From Neocallimastix lanati (nom. inval.) (lineage: Eukaryota > Neocallimastigomycota > Neocallimastigomycetes > Neocallimastigales > Neocallimastigaceae): DNA of 42,500 nt. Numbering within the stretch: position 1 is the first letter of the stretch; each line of letters starts with the position of its first letter. The position numbers were made by a program, and so were the translations under genes. This document shows, piece by piece, positions 20,331-33,924 of this stretch. The DNA is taken from the NCBI GenBank assembly GCA_016946835.1, contig JACVTC010000114.1, forward strand, positions 412,501 through 455,000, given 5' to 3'. Under the pieces are notes generated by a model that was given only the letters and a program-made list of their open reading frames with translations, was not told the DNA's origin and made no database searches.

Positions 20331-21640
20331 AATATAATAATATTATATAATAATAATAATAATAGTAGCAATAATAATAATATTAATATTTATAGTTGTA
20401 ATAATAGCAATGATAATAATTGTAGTAATAAAAATAATAATAGAAGTAGTAATGAAAATAATAATAATAGTATTAATTGTAATAATAGTAATAATAATAA
20501 TAATAATAAAAATATTAATAATAATAATAAAGGTGATAATAAAAATATTAAAATAATATTAATATTAATATTAGTAATACAAATAATTATAATAATAATA
20601 ATAATAAAATACTAGTAGTAGTAGTAGTATTAATAATAAATATATTAAAATAATAAAAATAATTAAATAATAATAGTAATAATAATAATAAAAAAAAGTA
20701 TATAATAGTAATAATAGTAATAATAAAAGTATTTATAATAGTACTATTAGTATTAATAAAATTATTTATAATAGTAATAATTATAATAATAATAAAATAG
20801 TTGTAGAATAGTAGTAATAATAATAATGATAATAAAAATAATAATAATAAAAATTTTAATAATAATAAAAATTTTAATAATAATAAAAATAATAGTGGTA
20901 GTTATATAAAATAATGAGTACTCATCTCCCATTATGATTATAACAAGATAGTAGTAATAAAAGTAATAAAATAATAATAGAAGTAATAAAAATAATAATA
21001 AAAATAGTAATAAATATAATAATATTAGTATTAATTGTAATAATTTTAATAATAGTAGTAATAATAATAATAATAACAATATTAATAATAATAATAATAA
21101 AAATATTAATAATAATAATAATAGAAGTTATAATAAAAATAATAATAAAAATAGTAATAAATATAATTATATTAGTATTAATTGTAATAATTTTAATAAT
21201 AGTAGTAATAATAATAATAATAACAATATTAATAATAATAATAATAAAAATATTAATAATAATAATAATAGAAGTTATAATAAAAATAATAATAAAAATA
21301 GTAATAAATATAATTATATTAGTATTAATTGTAATAATTTTAATAATAGTAGTAATAATAATAATAATAACAATATTAATAATAATAATAATAAAAATAT
21401 TAATAATAATAATGAAAATAATATTAATAATAAAAATAATAATAATAGTAATAGTAATAAAAATAATAATATTAATATTAATAAAAATAATAGTAGTAAT
21501 AATCTTAATAATAGTAATAATAATAATAATAATAATAACAGTAGTCGTAGTTGTAATTTTAATAATAAAAATAATAATATTAATAATAATGAAAAATAAT
21601 AAAAATAACAAAAAATAATAATAATCATAATAGTAAAATT
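20331..21640. repeat. AAT/AGT-rich repeat field
   Basis: More than 1.3 kb is made of imperfect AAT, AGT and AAA triplets, almost without other motifs. The long frames it creates encode Ile/Leu/Tyr/Asn strings and are not taken as genes. Within it a higher-order repeat is visible (20980-21415, separate entry). Confidence 0.9.
20980..21415. repeat. Higher-order tandem repeat, about 147-bp unit, 3 copies
   Basis: Copies starting GAAGT(A/T)ATAATA lie at 20980, 21124 and 21271, spaced 144 and 147 bp, with very few differences. Each carries ATTAGTATTAATTGTAATAA in its middle. The near-identity of complex units inside a degenerate triplet field points to recent segmental duplication rather than slippage. 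Confidence 0.85.
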
Positions 21641-21684
21641 TGTATTGATGAATTAGTAAAAAAAAAAAAAAATGCAACCTTTAA

Positions 21685-21730
21685 CGGATTAAAATTTTCT
21701 TCATTTGCAATAAACTAGGTCATTTAATTC
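21685..21730 (+). pseudogene. Possible zinc-knuckle relic
   Basis: One frame reads FFICNKLGHLIRKIK. This resembles a retrotransposon CCHC knuckle (C-x2-C-N-K-L-G-H-x4-C) with the first and last Cys changed. No other gag or pol sequence is seen nearby. It is very short, so chance is possible. Confidence 0.2.
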
Positions 21731-21749
21731 GTAAAATTAAAACAAGATT

Positions 21750-21827
21750 CTAATTTTATCAAATTATACTAATTCACAAAAAAAAAAAAAAAAACCTAAT
21801 TTTATCAAATGATACGAATTCACAAAA
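21750..21827. repeat. Direct repeat of 32 bp, two copies
   Basis: CTAATTTTATCAAAT.. occurs at 21750-21781 and 21796-21827, with two mismatches in 32 bases, separated by poly(A). It is probably a local duplication. Confidence 0.85.
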
Positions 21828-23114
21828 GTAAAATAATAATAAAAAAAAAAATATTTACAACTATAAATAATACAAAAATTACCTCTAACAATAACGATAA
21901 TAGTAATAGTGGATAATAGTAATAATAGTGATTATAATAGTGATAATCCTAATAATAATATATATCATAAAAAAAATTTTTTTTTAATTTAAAAGATAGA
22001 AAAGGTATTAAAACCTCACTCTAGACGTTTAACGTAAGTAAATTAAAATTATAAATTTTCAATTAATACAATTTACATTCTATTTTATATGATATCACAT
22101 AATGAAAATAAATATAAGAATGATAATAATAAAAAAATTAAAAAGAAAGTTAGAGGAACTGCAATCAATCTTATATTATGACTTAAATTGAAATTAGAAA
22201 TATTTCCTATGCACACTCAATAAGTTTTATTAATACTTTTTTTAAAAAAAAAAATTAATAATAATAATAACAATTTTATTATAAAGAAATACTTTTTTTT
22301 AAAAAAGTTTTTTCTATTCTTTTATTTACATAATCGTTTACTAAAAGTTATTATCTTTAATTAATAAAAACATAATATATAAACATGATAATCATTATCA
22401 TATAGAAGTTAAAGTTGTTGTATCGTTATCGATAATACATATCATCATAATTATTTTATAATTATTTGTATTTTATCATCATTAATTAATTAATTAATAA
22501 ATAAATAAATAAATAAATATAAGTGAATGCAAAAATATATATATTACTTGGTAGTACAAAAATACTTTTCATGTTATTTTAATGATTTATAAAAATAATT
22601 AGTTATAAAAATATTTATATATATTATATATGAAAAAAAAAAAATATATTTTAATTTCATTAATTATTAAACTCTCTCTATATATATATTATATATATTT
22701 TTTATTATTACTATAATTATATTTTAAATTTCAAAAGTAAAAATTTATCACAATTCTTTTTTTTTTAAAAAAAAATTTTTTTCAAAAGAAATTTACCTCT
22801 TTTTTTTTTATATTTTTTTTTTTTCATTATCATATTTTAAATTATGTTTCATAAAAGTAATTATAAATAGACCTTTATATAAATTTCATTAATTATTAAA
22901 TTCCCTTTTTTAAAATTCATTAATACATAAAAAATAAAAAATAAAAGAATTAATAAAAAAAAATAAAAACAATAAAATAAAAAAAAAAAAATAAAAATAA
23001 AAATAAAAAAAAATAAAATAAAAATAAAAAATAAAAATTTTTAAATTTAATTAATTAGTATAATCTTTTTTTTTTTTTTTTTTTTTTTTTTATTTATTGA
23101 AATAGTAATTAATT

Positions 23115-23153
<39 letters not shown>

Positions 23154-26100
23154 AACAAAAGAAAGCAAGAAAGAAATTAATAAAATAATTTTTATGAATT
23201 ATTAGTTACTTTTTCATTACATTTAATTATGTTTCATAAAATAATTTAATAAATAAATAAATAAATATGAATAAATGAATAATAAGTATGAATAAATAAA
23301 TAAATAAATATAAATAAATATGAATAAATAAACGAATAAATAAAACTAAATCGGTTTTAAATAATAATTTTATAAATAATGATTAAATGAAAAGAAAATG
23401 AAAAAATATTTTTTTCTAAAACTTAGATCTACATGATTTTTCTTTTTTTTTCTCATCTTTTATATTTTAAAGTATTCAAGATCTTCATGATTTTCTATAA
23501 GAAATAAAAAGAAAAAAAAGTTAAATAAATATAAACTTTTTAATAATAAATAAATAATTAAATAATTAAATAAATAAATAATAAATAATAAATAATAATA
23601 ATAAATAATAATAATAAATAATAAATAATAAATAATAAATAATAAATAATAAATAATAAATAATAAATAATAAATAATAAATAATAAATAATAAATAATA
23701 AATAATTGAATAATAAATAATAAATAATAAATAAATAATAAATAATAAATAATAAATAAATAATAAAAAGAATATATTTTATATGTATATACTTTTCTTT
23801 TTTTATAAAATAAAAAGAAATAATAATAATAATAGCAAATTTAAGATCTTCAAATGACCTTCTTAGAAAAAAAATTAATTATTTTTCATTTTTCACTTCT
23901 CTTTTTTTTTTTTTGTTTTGTTTTATTTATTTAATATCTATAAATAAATAAATAAATAAATAAATTAAAATTTTATTATTTTTTTATAGTGTACAAAAAA
24001 AATTTATTTATTTAAAAAATCATCCAATAAAAATAAAAAAAAATAAAAGTTTAATAAAAAATAATTTAAAAAAAATGTAAAACATTTTTTAATATATATA
24101 AAATAATATGAATAAACTATAATCTATATAATAAAAATATAAAAATATTTTTTTAAAATTTAAAAATTTTAAAAATTTAAAAATAAAAAAATGATAAAAA
24201 AAGAAAAAAAAAAACGGTAAATGAATTTATATTTATGGTAGTGGTGGCGCGTATGTACTACATTTCATTTCAAAAAAAAAATAATAATAATAATAATAAA
24301 TAAATAAAAATAAAAATAATAAATAAATAAAAATAAAAATAAAAAATAATATAAATAAAAAATAATAAAAATAAAATTATATAATGTTATATAATTTTAT
24401 ATAATATTACTAATAAGATTTTATAAAAAGAGATTAAAAAATCATTGGATTCCTTAACAGTTATATTTTAATTTTTAAGGAAAATAAAAATTAATTATAA
24501 AAATAAAAAATATAAAAAAAAAAAAATTCATATGTCTAATTAATATACTATAGATAATTTTAATTTTAATTTTTAATTTTAATTTTTTTTTTTTTTTTGG
24601 TTTTTTGGTTTTTTGGTTTCTAAAAGTAAATACCAATTAACTAATAATTCATAAAATATATATTTCAACTTTTTATTTATTTATTTATTTATTTATTATT
24701 TACTTTTCATAAAATAGATTATTATTAAAAATAAAAATATAATTAATCATATTATTTTTTATTTTTTATTTTTTTATCCATTCTAGAATAATATTTAACC
24801 ATAATCCATAATTCATATTTCAAAAAAAAAAAAAATTAAATAAAATAAAAGTTATAAAAGAAAAAATATTTAACTTATTAATTATATCAAATAAAACTTT
24901 AAGAAAAAATTGAATAAAAAAAAAGTTCATATGAAAATAAATATACTAAATAAATATATAAATAAATAATTTAATAATTTAATAATTCAAAGTTTTTTTA
25001 TATATTTTTTTTAATTAAATAAGAAATATTTTTAAATTTTATTTAATTTTTAAGGCTAAATTACTCAGTTTTTTTTTTTAAAAAAAAAATATTTATATAT
25101 ATTTATATATATAGAAAGATATTTATATAAAACAATAAAAAAAAAAGATATATAAAAGAAAAAAAAAATAAAACAATGAAAAAATAAAATGATTCATAAA
25201 AAAAAAAAAAATACATTTATTAATAACTTTATATGTTATAATTTTTAAATTTATTTTTTTTTTTTTTTTATTTTATATTATTTTAATATTTATATATTTA
25301 GTTAGTTATTATCTTTAATTTAATATATATATTATATTTATTTACTTATTTATTCATTTCTTATATTTATACAAAATATTTTATTTCCTTTTTTTTTTAA
25401 TTTATATATTAATATTTTAAATATCAAATAAATAACATTCTCTTTTTTCCTTTTTTTATTAATTTATTTATTTTTATATATATTAAAATAAAAACAATAT
25501 TTTTTTTCTTTTTCTTATTTTTATATTTCTTTTTTCTTTTTTCTTTTATTTTAATTTTATTATTCAAAAAAAATATATATATATTTTTTTTTTATTTTTT
25601 TTTTTGTTTTGCTTCTTTACTTTTATTTCCATTTTCCATTTTCTATTTATTTTATTAAATTTAATCTATTTTTTAATATCAATAAAAAATTTTAATTTAA
25701 ATTAAATAATATTTTTAATTTCAATAATGAAATTTTTTATTTTAAATTAAAAATTTTTTAATTTCAATAGCAAAATTTTTTAATTTATGATTTGTGTTTG
25801 TCCTACCGTCAAAATGATAATTGTTTTTAATAAGTTTTTTTTAATTTTCTTTTTCATTTGTTTTTAATATCTAAATTTTTTTTTATTTAATATTAAACTA
25901 TATTATATTTTTTTTTCTATTCTTTTTATCTATTAACCCTTTTACTCATAAAATTATATAAATTAAATATTTATTATTATTATTATTATTGTTACTATTA
26001 TTAAAACAATAACATTATTATTACTATAATAGTGTTATTGTTATTATTACTATAGTGTTATTATTATTATTAGTATTACAATAGTGTTATTGTTATTAAT

Positions 26101-28904
26101 TCTATATAATGTTATTATTATTACTAGTATTACTGTGATTTTATTATTATGACTTATTATCACAATAGTTATCACTATTTCTTTACTATTATTACTGTTA
26201 CTATTATTATCACTATTGTTATCACAACTATTTTTATTCTTACTTATTATCACAATTGTTATCACTATTTCTTTACTTTACTTCTTGATTACTATTATTA
26301 CTATTTAACTGTCTTGTAATTTTTGAATTTATAGGTTGACTTTCGAAACAGCAATTTAATTTATAATTATAATACAAAATGGTTATCAAACCTTATCTTT
26401 CCTTTCAAGGATAATGAAAGTTTAATTTGTTTATTTTAATAAATATTTAATAATTTAAGTTTTTTTTTTTTTTTTAATTTTTTTATTTTTTTTTTTTTTT
26501 TTTAAATTTTTTTTAAATAAATAATAATTAAAATTTTAAATAATCATTAAAGTTTGAAATAAGAATTAAAACTTTAAATAATAATTAAAATTTTATATAA
26601 GAATTATAATAGATAAAAAATTATACAATAAAAGATATATTAAAATTGTAGAATAATTTAATTAAAATAGATCTTTATATGAAAATGTAATAATAAATAA
26701 ATAAATAAATTAAATTTTAAAGTTTAAAAACTAATTAAAATAATAAAATAATAAATCTTATTTTTATATATATATTTTTTTATTTTTTATTATATTTTAT
26801 TTTTATTTTTATTTTTTTTTATTTATTACTTTTTATTTATTATTTATTATTTTTTTTATTTTATTTTTCATGGTTGTTAAAGTGAGTCTATTTGGAATTA
26901 ATCTCTTAATCAAAATAAGGATATGGAATTAATAAATATAAGTCTCCCTTTGATTTTAAAATTTAAGGAGAGAAAGAAAAAAAAATTATTATAAAATTTT
27001 TTTTATAATTATTATGTTTAAAGTTTTTTTTTTTTTTCTTTTAGTAGTTTAAAAAAATATATAATAATAATAATGAACAAAAAAAAAAAAGATTTATAAT
27101 AATAATAATAAAAGAGATTAAGAATTTTTTTTTTTTACCATAAATTAATTGGGACATTGACTCCCTTGAATGACTTACAGTTCTATATTATTATTCATCA
27201 ATATATTTATATATTGATTTATTAGTGATTATTAAAAAAAATAATATATAATACAATACTAATATATATTTTATATAATTTATTACTATTATTACTATTA
27301 TAATGATTATTACTTTTATTACTATTATTATTTATGATTAATATTCAATATAATTATTTAATATTTAATATTTATTATTTAATTAATTATTTATTATTAA
27401 TTTATTTATTATTTTTTTTTTTTTTAATTAAGAAATAAATGTAATTTTTACTAAAAATTGAAAAATGTTGAAAAAAGTAATTTATTAATAATAATTTAAT
27501 AATAATAATTTATTGAATATAATAAATAAATAAAAATAAAATAATTCTTTTTTTTTTTTTTATTGTGATGTCACTTTTCTTTTTTTTTTTTTTTTTTTTT
27601 TTCCATAATTTTGTTTCATCATGGTCAAATAAATATATAGATCGTCAAATAGATATTTAATTAATTAATTTTCATGATGACTGTTTTATTTTATGAGGAT
27701 CATGATGAATCTTTAATAAGTTTAATTTTTTATCATAATAAAATACATAAATAAATAAAAATTAGAAATAATTAAAATAATAATAATAATAATAATAATA
27801 AACAATAAGAATAAATAATAATAATAATAATAATAAAGAATAATAAATAATAATAATAATAATTTTATATTTTATTTAGTTTTTTTTTATTTTTTTTATT
27901 TTTTTTATTCTATTTATATTTTATTTATATTTTATTTATTATTTTATTTTATTTTATTTTTAATATATATATATGAGTTAGTTAAAATAAATAAATTTAG
28001 TTAAAAGAGTTAAATAAATTTAATTAAAAGATTTAAAATTCATTAAATATTTTTTTTTTTTTGATATTGAATTTTTAATGATAAAAATTTTTTTGTTGTT
28101 TGTTTGTTTGTTTACTATTATTATTTTTTTTTCTGTGTTGTAATCTATGATGATGTTTATCTAAATTATTTTAATTTGATATATATATATATATATTTTT
28201 TGTAATAATTTTTAATATAATAATAATTTTAATTTTTTAATTATTTTTAAAAATAAAAAAATAAAAAATAAAAAATAAAACAAATAAAATATATAAATAC
28301 TTTATATATATATATATTTTCTTTAAATTAATTTTCTATTATTTATTATTTATTTTATTTTATACTTCTAAAATTTTTTTTAAAAATTTTTTTTTTTATA
28401 TTTATTATTATTATTTTTCAAAATTTTCAAAATTAATATATGTATAAAAATCAAGATTTCTATGGTATAAATATATATAAATTATAAATGTTTTTTATAT
28501 TGTTTTTTTTTTTTTTTTTTTTTTTTTTTTAGTATTTTTAGTATTTTTAGTATTTTTTTTTTCATTATATTATATAAATATATCTGTTAGTTTTCTTTTT
28601 TTCTATCTGGAGTTAAAAAACTCCAAATTAAAAAAAAAAAAAGAAATTATTATTATTTTTTTTTTTTTTTTTGATGATCATAAAGCATATATATATATAT
28701 ATAAATTTTTTCTAATCTTTTTTTATAAAAAAAGTTTGTCACTTCATATTACATTAAATTAACTTTCTTTTTTAATAATAATAATAATTTTTTTTTTTTT
28801 TGGTTTTACTATTATTATTATTATTTATTTTTAATTTTTTTTTTCTGTTTATGTTTTTTGTTTATGTTTTTTATATATATATATATATATTTTTTTTTAT
28901 GATT
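21828..28904. other. A+T-rich intergenic spacer
   Basis: No supported gene lies in this 7-kb stretch. It holds poly(T) and poly(A) tracts back to back (23067-23091 and about 23116-23150), TAAATAA-type repeats, GGTTTTTT in three copies near 24598-24620, and TTA/TAC triplet repeats at 25970-26300. Slightly less A+T-rich islands near 22380-22450, 26320-26420, 26870-26960, 27140-27200 and 27600-27720 have no open frames of note. Confidence 0.6.
23540..23765. repeat. Microsatellite field of TAAATAA/AATAAT units
   Basis: More than 200 bp of alternating AAATAAT and AATAAATA units, with over ten consecutive copies of the 7-mer AATAATA at 23620-23705 and only a few interruptions. Confidence 0.85.
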
Positions 28905-30951
28905 CTATTGTTTTACGATTTTAGAAGTAGAAACTTTAGCAGGATATACTATTTCTTCAGTATATACACCATCTCTTACATAATTATTTTCTGAATAACC
29001 TTTACGATTATCATCCTCCATTCTTATAAAACTATCCATTTGTGAATTATTATATCCGGAGACTATGGTACTTTGATAGAAGGTAGCTTGATCTGAATCT
29101 GCTTCACTATATTTTCTTGTTTTATTTACTAAATTTCGATCATCTCTTGTATTGAAGTTATACTCATCACTTGAGAATGAATTACTACTATTATATTGTT
29201 GTATTTGTTGTTGTTGATGTATTCTTTCATTTGAAAATTTCTGTATTGGTATCATCATACGTGGAGTAATATTACCACGTTGAGGATTCACTGAATAATC
29301 CTTGATTTCACTATAAATTTTATTATTATCACCGTAGGCAAAGGTATTATTTTGATACATATTTTTAAAGAGGAAGCCATCATCTTCATCTTCTCTAACT
29401 TCATCATTTATAGATTTCATAAATTTGTTAAATTCAAGGGTGGCTTCTAATTCACCAACCGCCTTCTTGGGTTTAATACTATTTTTAATTAATGGTAAAG
29501 GACTATTCATATTCATATTATTTCTACTGGCTTGGAATGAAGAATTAGAATCGACCTTAATCGTAATACTACTAGCATTAATACTACTCATACTATAGTT
29601 ACTAGCCTTTGTAGAAATGTCTTGAGCAAAACTAAAGTTTTGACTTGGGTTACGACTATGATTTTGACTTTGACTCTGACTTTGACTTTGGCTCTTCTTT
29701 CCTGATAATGAGGTAACACCACTTAAGGTATTCTTAACTAAACTTGATATTTTCTTTTTAGCCTCTGGAGTGGTTCCAAAAATAAGTAAAACACCAATAC
29801 CAACACCAGCAGTAATGTAATATGGAATTGAGATGTTTTTAATTCCTGGTTCTAAAGTACCATTTTTTGCCATGGCCTTAGCATTTTTTATATCCCCGGT
29901 AATATTAATAACAACAACTAAACCAAAGAGTACACCAAACCATAACATTCTTATCCAACTTGAATAGGAAATAGTACTAAATTTTTTAACATCTTTCATA
30001 ATATTGTTTGTTGATACAGTACAGAGAACTAAAACAATATTAACTAATATAATAAATAAAATAAATTATAAAAAATAAAAATAAAAAAAAAAATATTTAT
30101 ATATATATAAATATATATATAATAAAATTAACGATATATATATTTAGTATTAATTTTAAACATTATTTATATTATTAAAAAAATTTTTTTTTTCTTTTCT
30201 TTTTTTTTTTTAATATTCTTTATGAATTTAGTTAAAACTTACCAGCAAATGAAGCAGAGAGTACAAATGGTGGAAGGGTAGTACCTGGACCTGATAAAAC
30301 GACTTGCCATGGATTTGTACGATAACCAGTAATACAATTTTCAGCCTTTGGTGGGATAACAAAATTCTTTCCTTTCAATAATTGTGGTAAAATTGAAAAT
30401 ACGGATAATACAATTGGAAAACCAAAACCAAATATATATGTTAAAATTTTTGTGTGTTCAAGAAGCCATATTTTAAAGGCATTCTTTTTAGTAATCATTA
30501 ACCATAAACGTAAGGCAAAACTAATTTTTATTTTTTTAATATAAATAAAAAAAATAAATATATAAATATTTATATATATATAATTATTTAATAAATTATA
30601 CCATATATTTTATTTTATTTTTATTTATTATTTCTCAATTTAAATAGATATATTTTATTTTATGTATACTTACAGCATAGCTATGTATGATTCCATACCA
30701 ACTGTTAAAAAATTAGTAATAGCATGGACATAACAACTCCAAAGAGGAGAATTGGTCATTGTAAAACCAAATATTACTAAACGGAACAACTTTGATAAAT
30801 GTTGTCCTATATTTGCCACAGAGAAAAAGGTAACTAGATTGTTCCTTTGATATGTTAAATAAATAACTACAATAAGACATATTATTGATAATACGTGAAT
30901 AACTATAGCGATTATTTCGCTTGTAGTTGTTTCTCCATTATAAAAACCCAT
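28905..30951 (-). CDS. Seven-transmembrane receptor (GPCR-like), 3 exons, 564 aa
   Basis: Exons are 30951-30674, 30520-30243 and 30043-28905. The introns (153 and 199 bp) begin GTAAGT and end TTAG, with phases 2 and 1, and the join is open for 564 residues. Seven hydrophobic segments lie at about 11-34, 39-65, 70-102, 118-140, 174-197, 215-233 and 256-275. Cys73 before TM3 and Cys155 in the second outer loop could form the usual GPCR disulphide. The loop ENCITGYRTNPWQVVLSGPG and the Trp/Arg-rich end of TM3 recall the cAMP-receptor-like/Git3-like group of fungal and amoebozoan receptors, but the ligand cannot be inferred. The 290-residue C-terminal tail is Ser/Gln/Asn-rich with a run of SQ repeats near 302-312, a likely phosphorylation region. 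A second AG 15 bp into exon 3 would delete five residues of TM5 in frame; the longer form was chosen because it gives a full-length helix. The start ATG lies shortly after an outward-facing hydrophilic stretch's expected position (N-terminus of 10 residues). Confidence 0.88.
30044..30242 (-). other. Intron 2 of the 7TM receptor gene
   Basis: It is 199 bp with donor GTAAGTTTTA and acceptor TATATTAG, phase 1, inside TM5. An alternative acceptor TTTTAG lies 15 bp downstream (exon 3 would start at 30028) and keeps the frame. Confidence 0.85.
30521..30673 (-). other. Intron 1 of the 7TM receptor gene
   Basis: It is 153 bp with donor GTAAGTATAC and acceptor AAAAATTAG. It splits a Leu codon at the end of TM3 in phase 2. 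Without removal the frame stops after five bases. Confidence 0.88.
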
Positions 30952-33924
30952 TTTTTTTTTTTATGATTTTTATTCTTTAATAAATTTTATCTATTGAATT
31001 TAGTTTTTTTTTCTTTTTTAATGAATTCTTTTAAAGACTTACTCTATTCTATTATTAAATATCTATAGTCTAGTTTTCCTCCACTTTATAATAAATTAAT
31101 GTTTATTTAAATATTTAATAAATATATTTATTATACTACTATATTTTTTTTTTATTTTTTATATTTTAGATTTATATACTTTTTAATTTTATATATATAA
31201 TCTATTTTATCTATTTTTCTATATTTTCTATATTTCTATTTTTTTTTTTTTTATTTGATTGATCTTTTAAAAAATTTTTAAGGAATACTTTTATTCCTTC
31301 TACTTTTATTTCTTTTTATTTTTATTTTTATTTTTATTTTTTTTATTTTTTATTTTTTTTTTTAAATTTAATAACTTAAAATTTTATCATTATATCTTTC
31401 AAATAAACTTTATATACATATATAACTTATAATAAAAATTATTTATATTTTCACAGGAATTTTTTGTATTTATATGTGTTTTTTTTTTTTAAATAAAATA
31501 AATAATAGAATAATGATCAATAATTTCTATATTTAATAATAATAATAATTGATAATATAATAATATAATAAAATCATAATATGAATAATATATAAATAAA
31601 TAAATCGTCTTTCCCTTTTTTTTTTTTTTAGAACAATACAATATTAAAAATTAATATATTTTATTAATAAATAAACTTTTATTAATTTAAATAGTACTAA
31701 TATCTCTTATTGTTTATTAATTAAATAATATACACCTTAACAAATAATTAAATAGATTTTTTATTTATATTTAATATAAAATAATTTTAAACTTTATATT
31801 ATATACAAAATACTATTATTTATTTAACTTTTTTTTTTTTTAACTGAAATTAGAAATTAAGATAATGTTATTATTTAGTTAATATATATATTTTTTATAT
31901 TCATATATTTATATAATTATATTTATATTAAAAAAGAAAAGAAAAAAAAAAAAGGAATTATAATAAAAGATTATAAAATATAATAAATTATAATAAATTA
32001 TTATAAAATAAAAATAAAATAAAATAAAATATAATAAAATGAAAAGATAAACTTTATTCTATAATAATATGAATAAAAAAAGTTACTTACAAACATTTAC
32101 CCCCAAATATTTACTTTTTTTTTTTTTTTTATTTTCTACTTTGAAATGAGAACGTATATACTATCAATTATAATACAAAATTAAAACAATAGTATTTTTT
32201 ATTTTTTTTTTCAACGGTAATTTCTTGTCTTACAAAGAATATAAAATTTATATTTAATATAATATAGTAAAGCGATGGATTATTTTACTATTTGACCTTT
32301 ATAGATTTTATTGGTTTCTTTCAAATAAATTGATAACATAAAAATAAAAAAAAAGATAAAACAACTAGGAAGATCGCATTACCATTAAAGCCGTCTAAGC
32401 TATATTATATTTATTATTCTAATCAAAAATAATTAATGTTTGATATTCAATAAATATAAAAAAAAAATATATATATTATTCTAAATTAAAATTAATAAAA
32501 AGATTATGTATATTAATATATTAAAAAAATGTACACACTATATATTATACAATAAAACCGTTCTATAACATGTAATATATTAAATTAATATTTTTATTAC
32601 TATTATTATTTTTATTATTACTATTTCAAAATTTAATTTATAAATATAATAAATAAAAACGTGATAAAAACATATTTATATTTATATATATTTATATATT
32701 TATTTATATTTATATATTTATTTATATTTATATATTTATTTATATGTTTATTTATTTATATATTTATTTATTTATTTATTTATTTATTTATTTCTTTTTA
32801 TTATTATTATATTATTATTATTATTATAACAATACATTTATTAAAAAAATTAAAAAAAAAAAAAAAACTGAAAAGTACATTAATTAAATTAATTTTTTAT
32901 TTTTTATTTTTTGGTTTTTGGTTTTTGTAGTTTATTTTCAGAATTTATTTAAACAAATGATTATATTGTTTTCAGAATTTAATAAAAAATTAAATATATA
33001 TTAATATTTAAACATATGATATTTTAGAAAAAAAAAAATTAAAAAGATATGTTATATAATAACAATTATTATTATTGGAAGGTTTATTTATTACTATTTA
33101 AATAGTTTTTAATTTTTATAAATAAAAAATATTTTTATACAATATATTAAAATTCTATTATATATTCATTTCCATCTTTTAATATTAATAATGAATTTAA
33201 ATATATTATATATTATATATTATATATTATTAAAATAATAATAATAATAATAATAATAAAGAAGTTTTGAACTACATTCAAAGAATTGATCAACATTTTA
33301 TTGTTAATCTTTTATTTTTTTTCTTATTATTATTATTTATTATTTATGATTATTATAATTAATTTTTTTAATTATTGAATACATATCTATTTAATTTATA
33401 TATAAATATTTAAACTAATTTAACCTTTGGAATAATAATTTAATAATCCAAAAATTATAAATGTTTTTCCAAAAAAATAAAATATATATATATTATGTTT
33501 TATATTTTATATTTTATATTTTATATATAATATATTTAATTTTTATTTTTATTATTTTTTTTTAAAAAAATATATATATTATCTATTTAATATTAATTTT
33601 ATTTTATTTGGTACTGTTATACTCTTAATGGTAACATTTCAAACTATGATATATTTAAAGCGTTTTTTTTTTTTTTTATTTCACTTTTTAAATAATATTT
33701 ATATACACATAATAAATATATGTAAATATATATATATATATTTTGGAATAATTTATATATTATATATCAAATTAATTTGTTAAAAAAAATAAAAAAAAAA
33801 ATTTAAATCATCATATAGATAAAAGAAATAGTTTATATAAAATATCTTTATTTCAAATTATATATTTAGATTATATTTCTTATAGCCGTATAAAAATAAA
33901 AAATAAAAAATTAATGATATTATT
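30952..33924. other. A+T-rich intergenic spacer upstream of the receptor gene
   Basis: The first few hundred bases should contain the receptor promoter. TATA-like strings are abundant and none stands out. No open frame has a plausible product. Less A+T-rich patches at 32090-32110 and 32360-32400 hold no recognisable gene or RNA. Confidence 0.55.
32670..32795. repeat. 18-bp TTTA/TATA tandem repeat passing into (TTTA)n
   Basis: Three copies of an 18-bp unit (TTTATTTATATTTATATA) are followed by about ten TTTA units. The open frame across it encodes only Tyr/Leu/Ile/Phe and is not a gene. Confidence 0.85.

Noticed and set aside
20922-21677. Long minus-strand open frames of Ile/Thr/Asn/Phe
   Set aside because: They follow only from the AAT-rich triplet repeat. 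There is no complex sequence or start context.
24598-24620. GGTTTTTT repeats as a telomere-like motif
   Set aside because: There are only three short copies inside a poly(T) region, with no terminal context.
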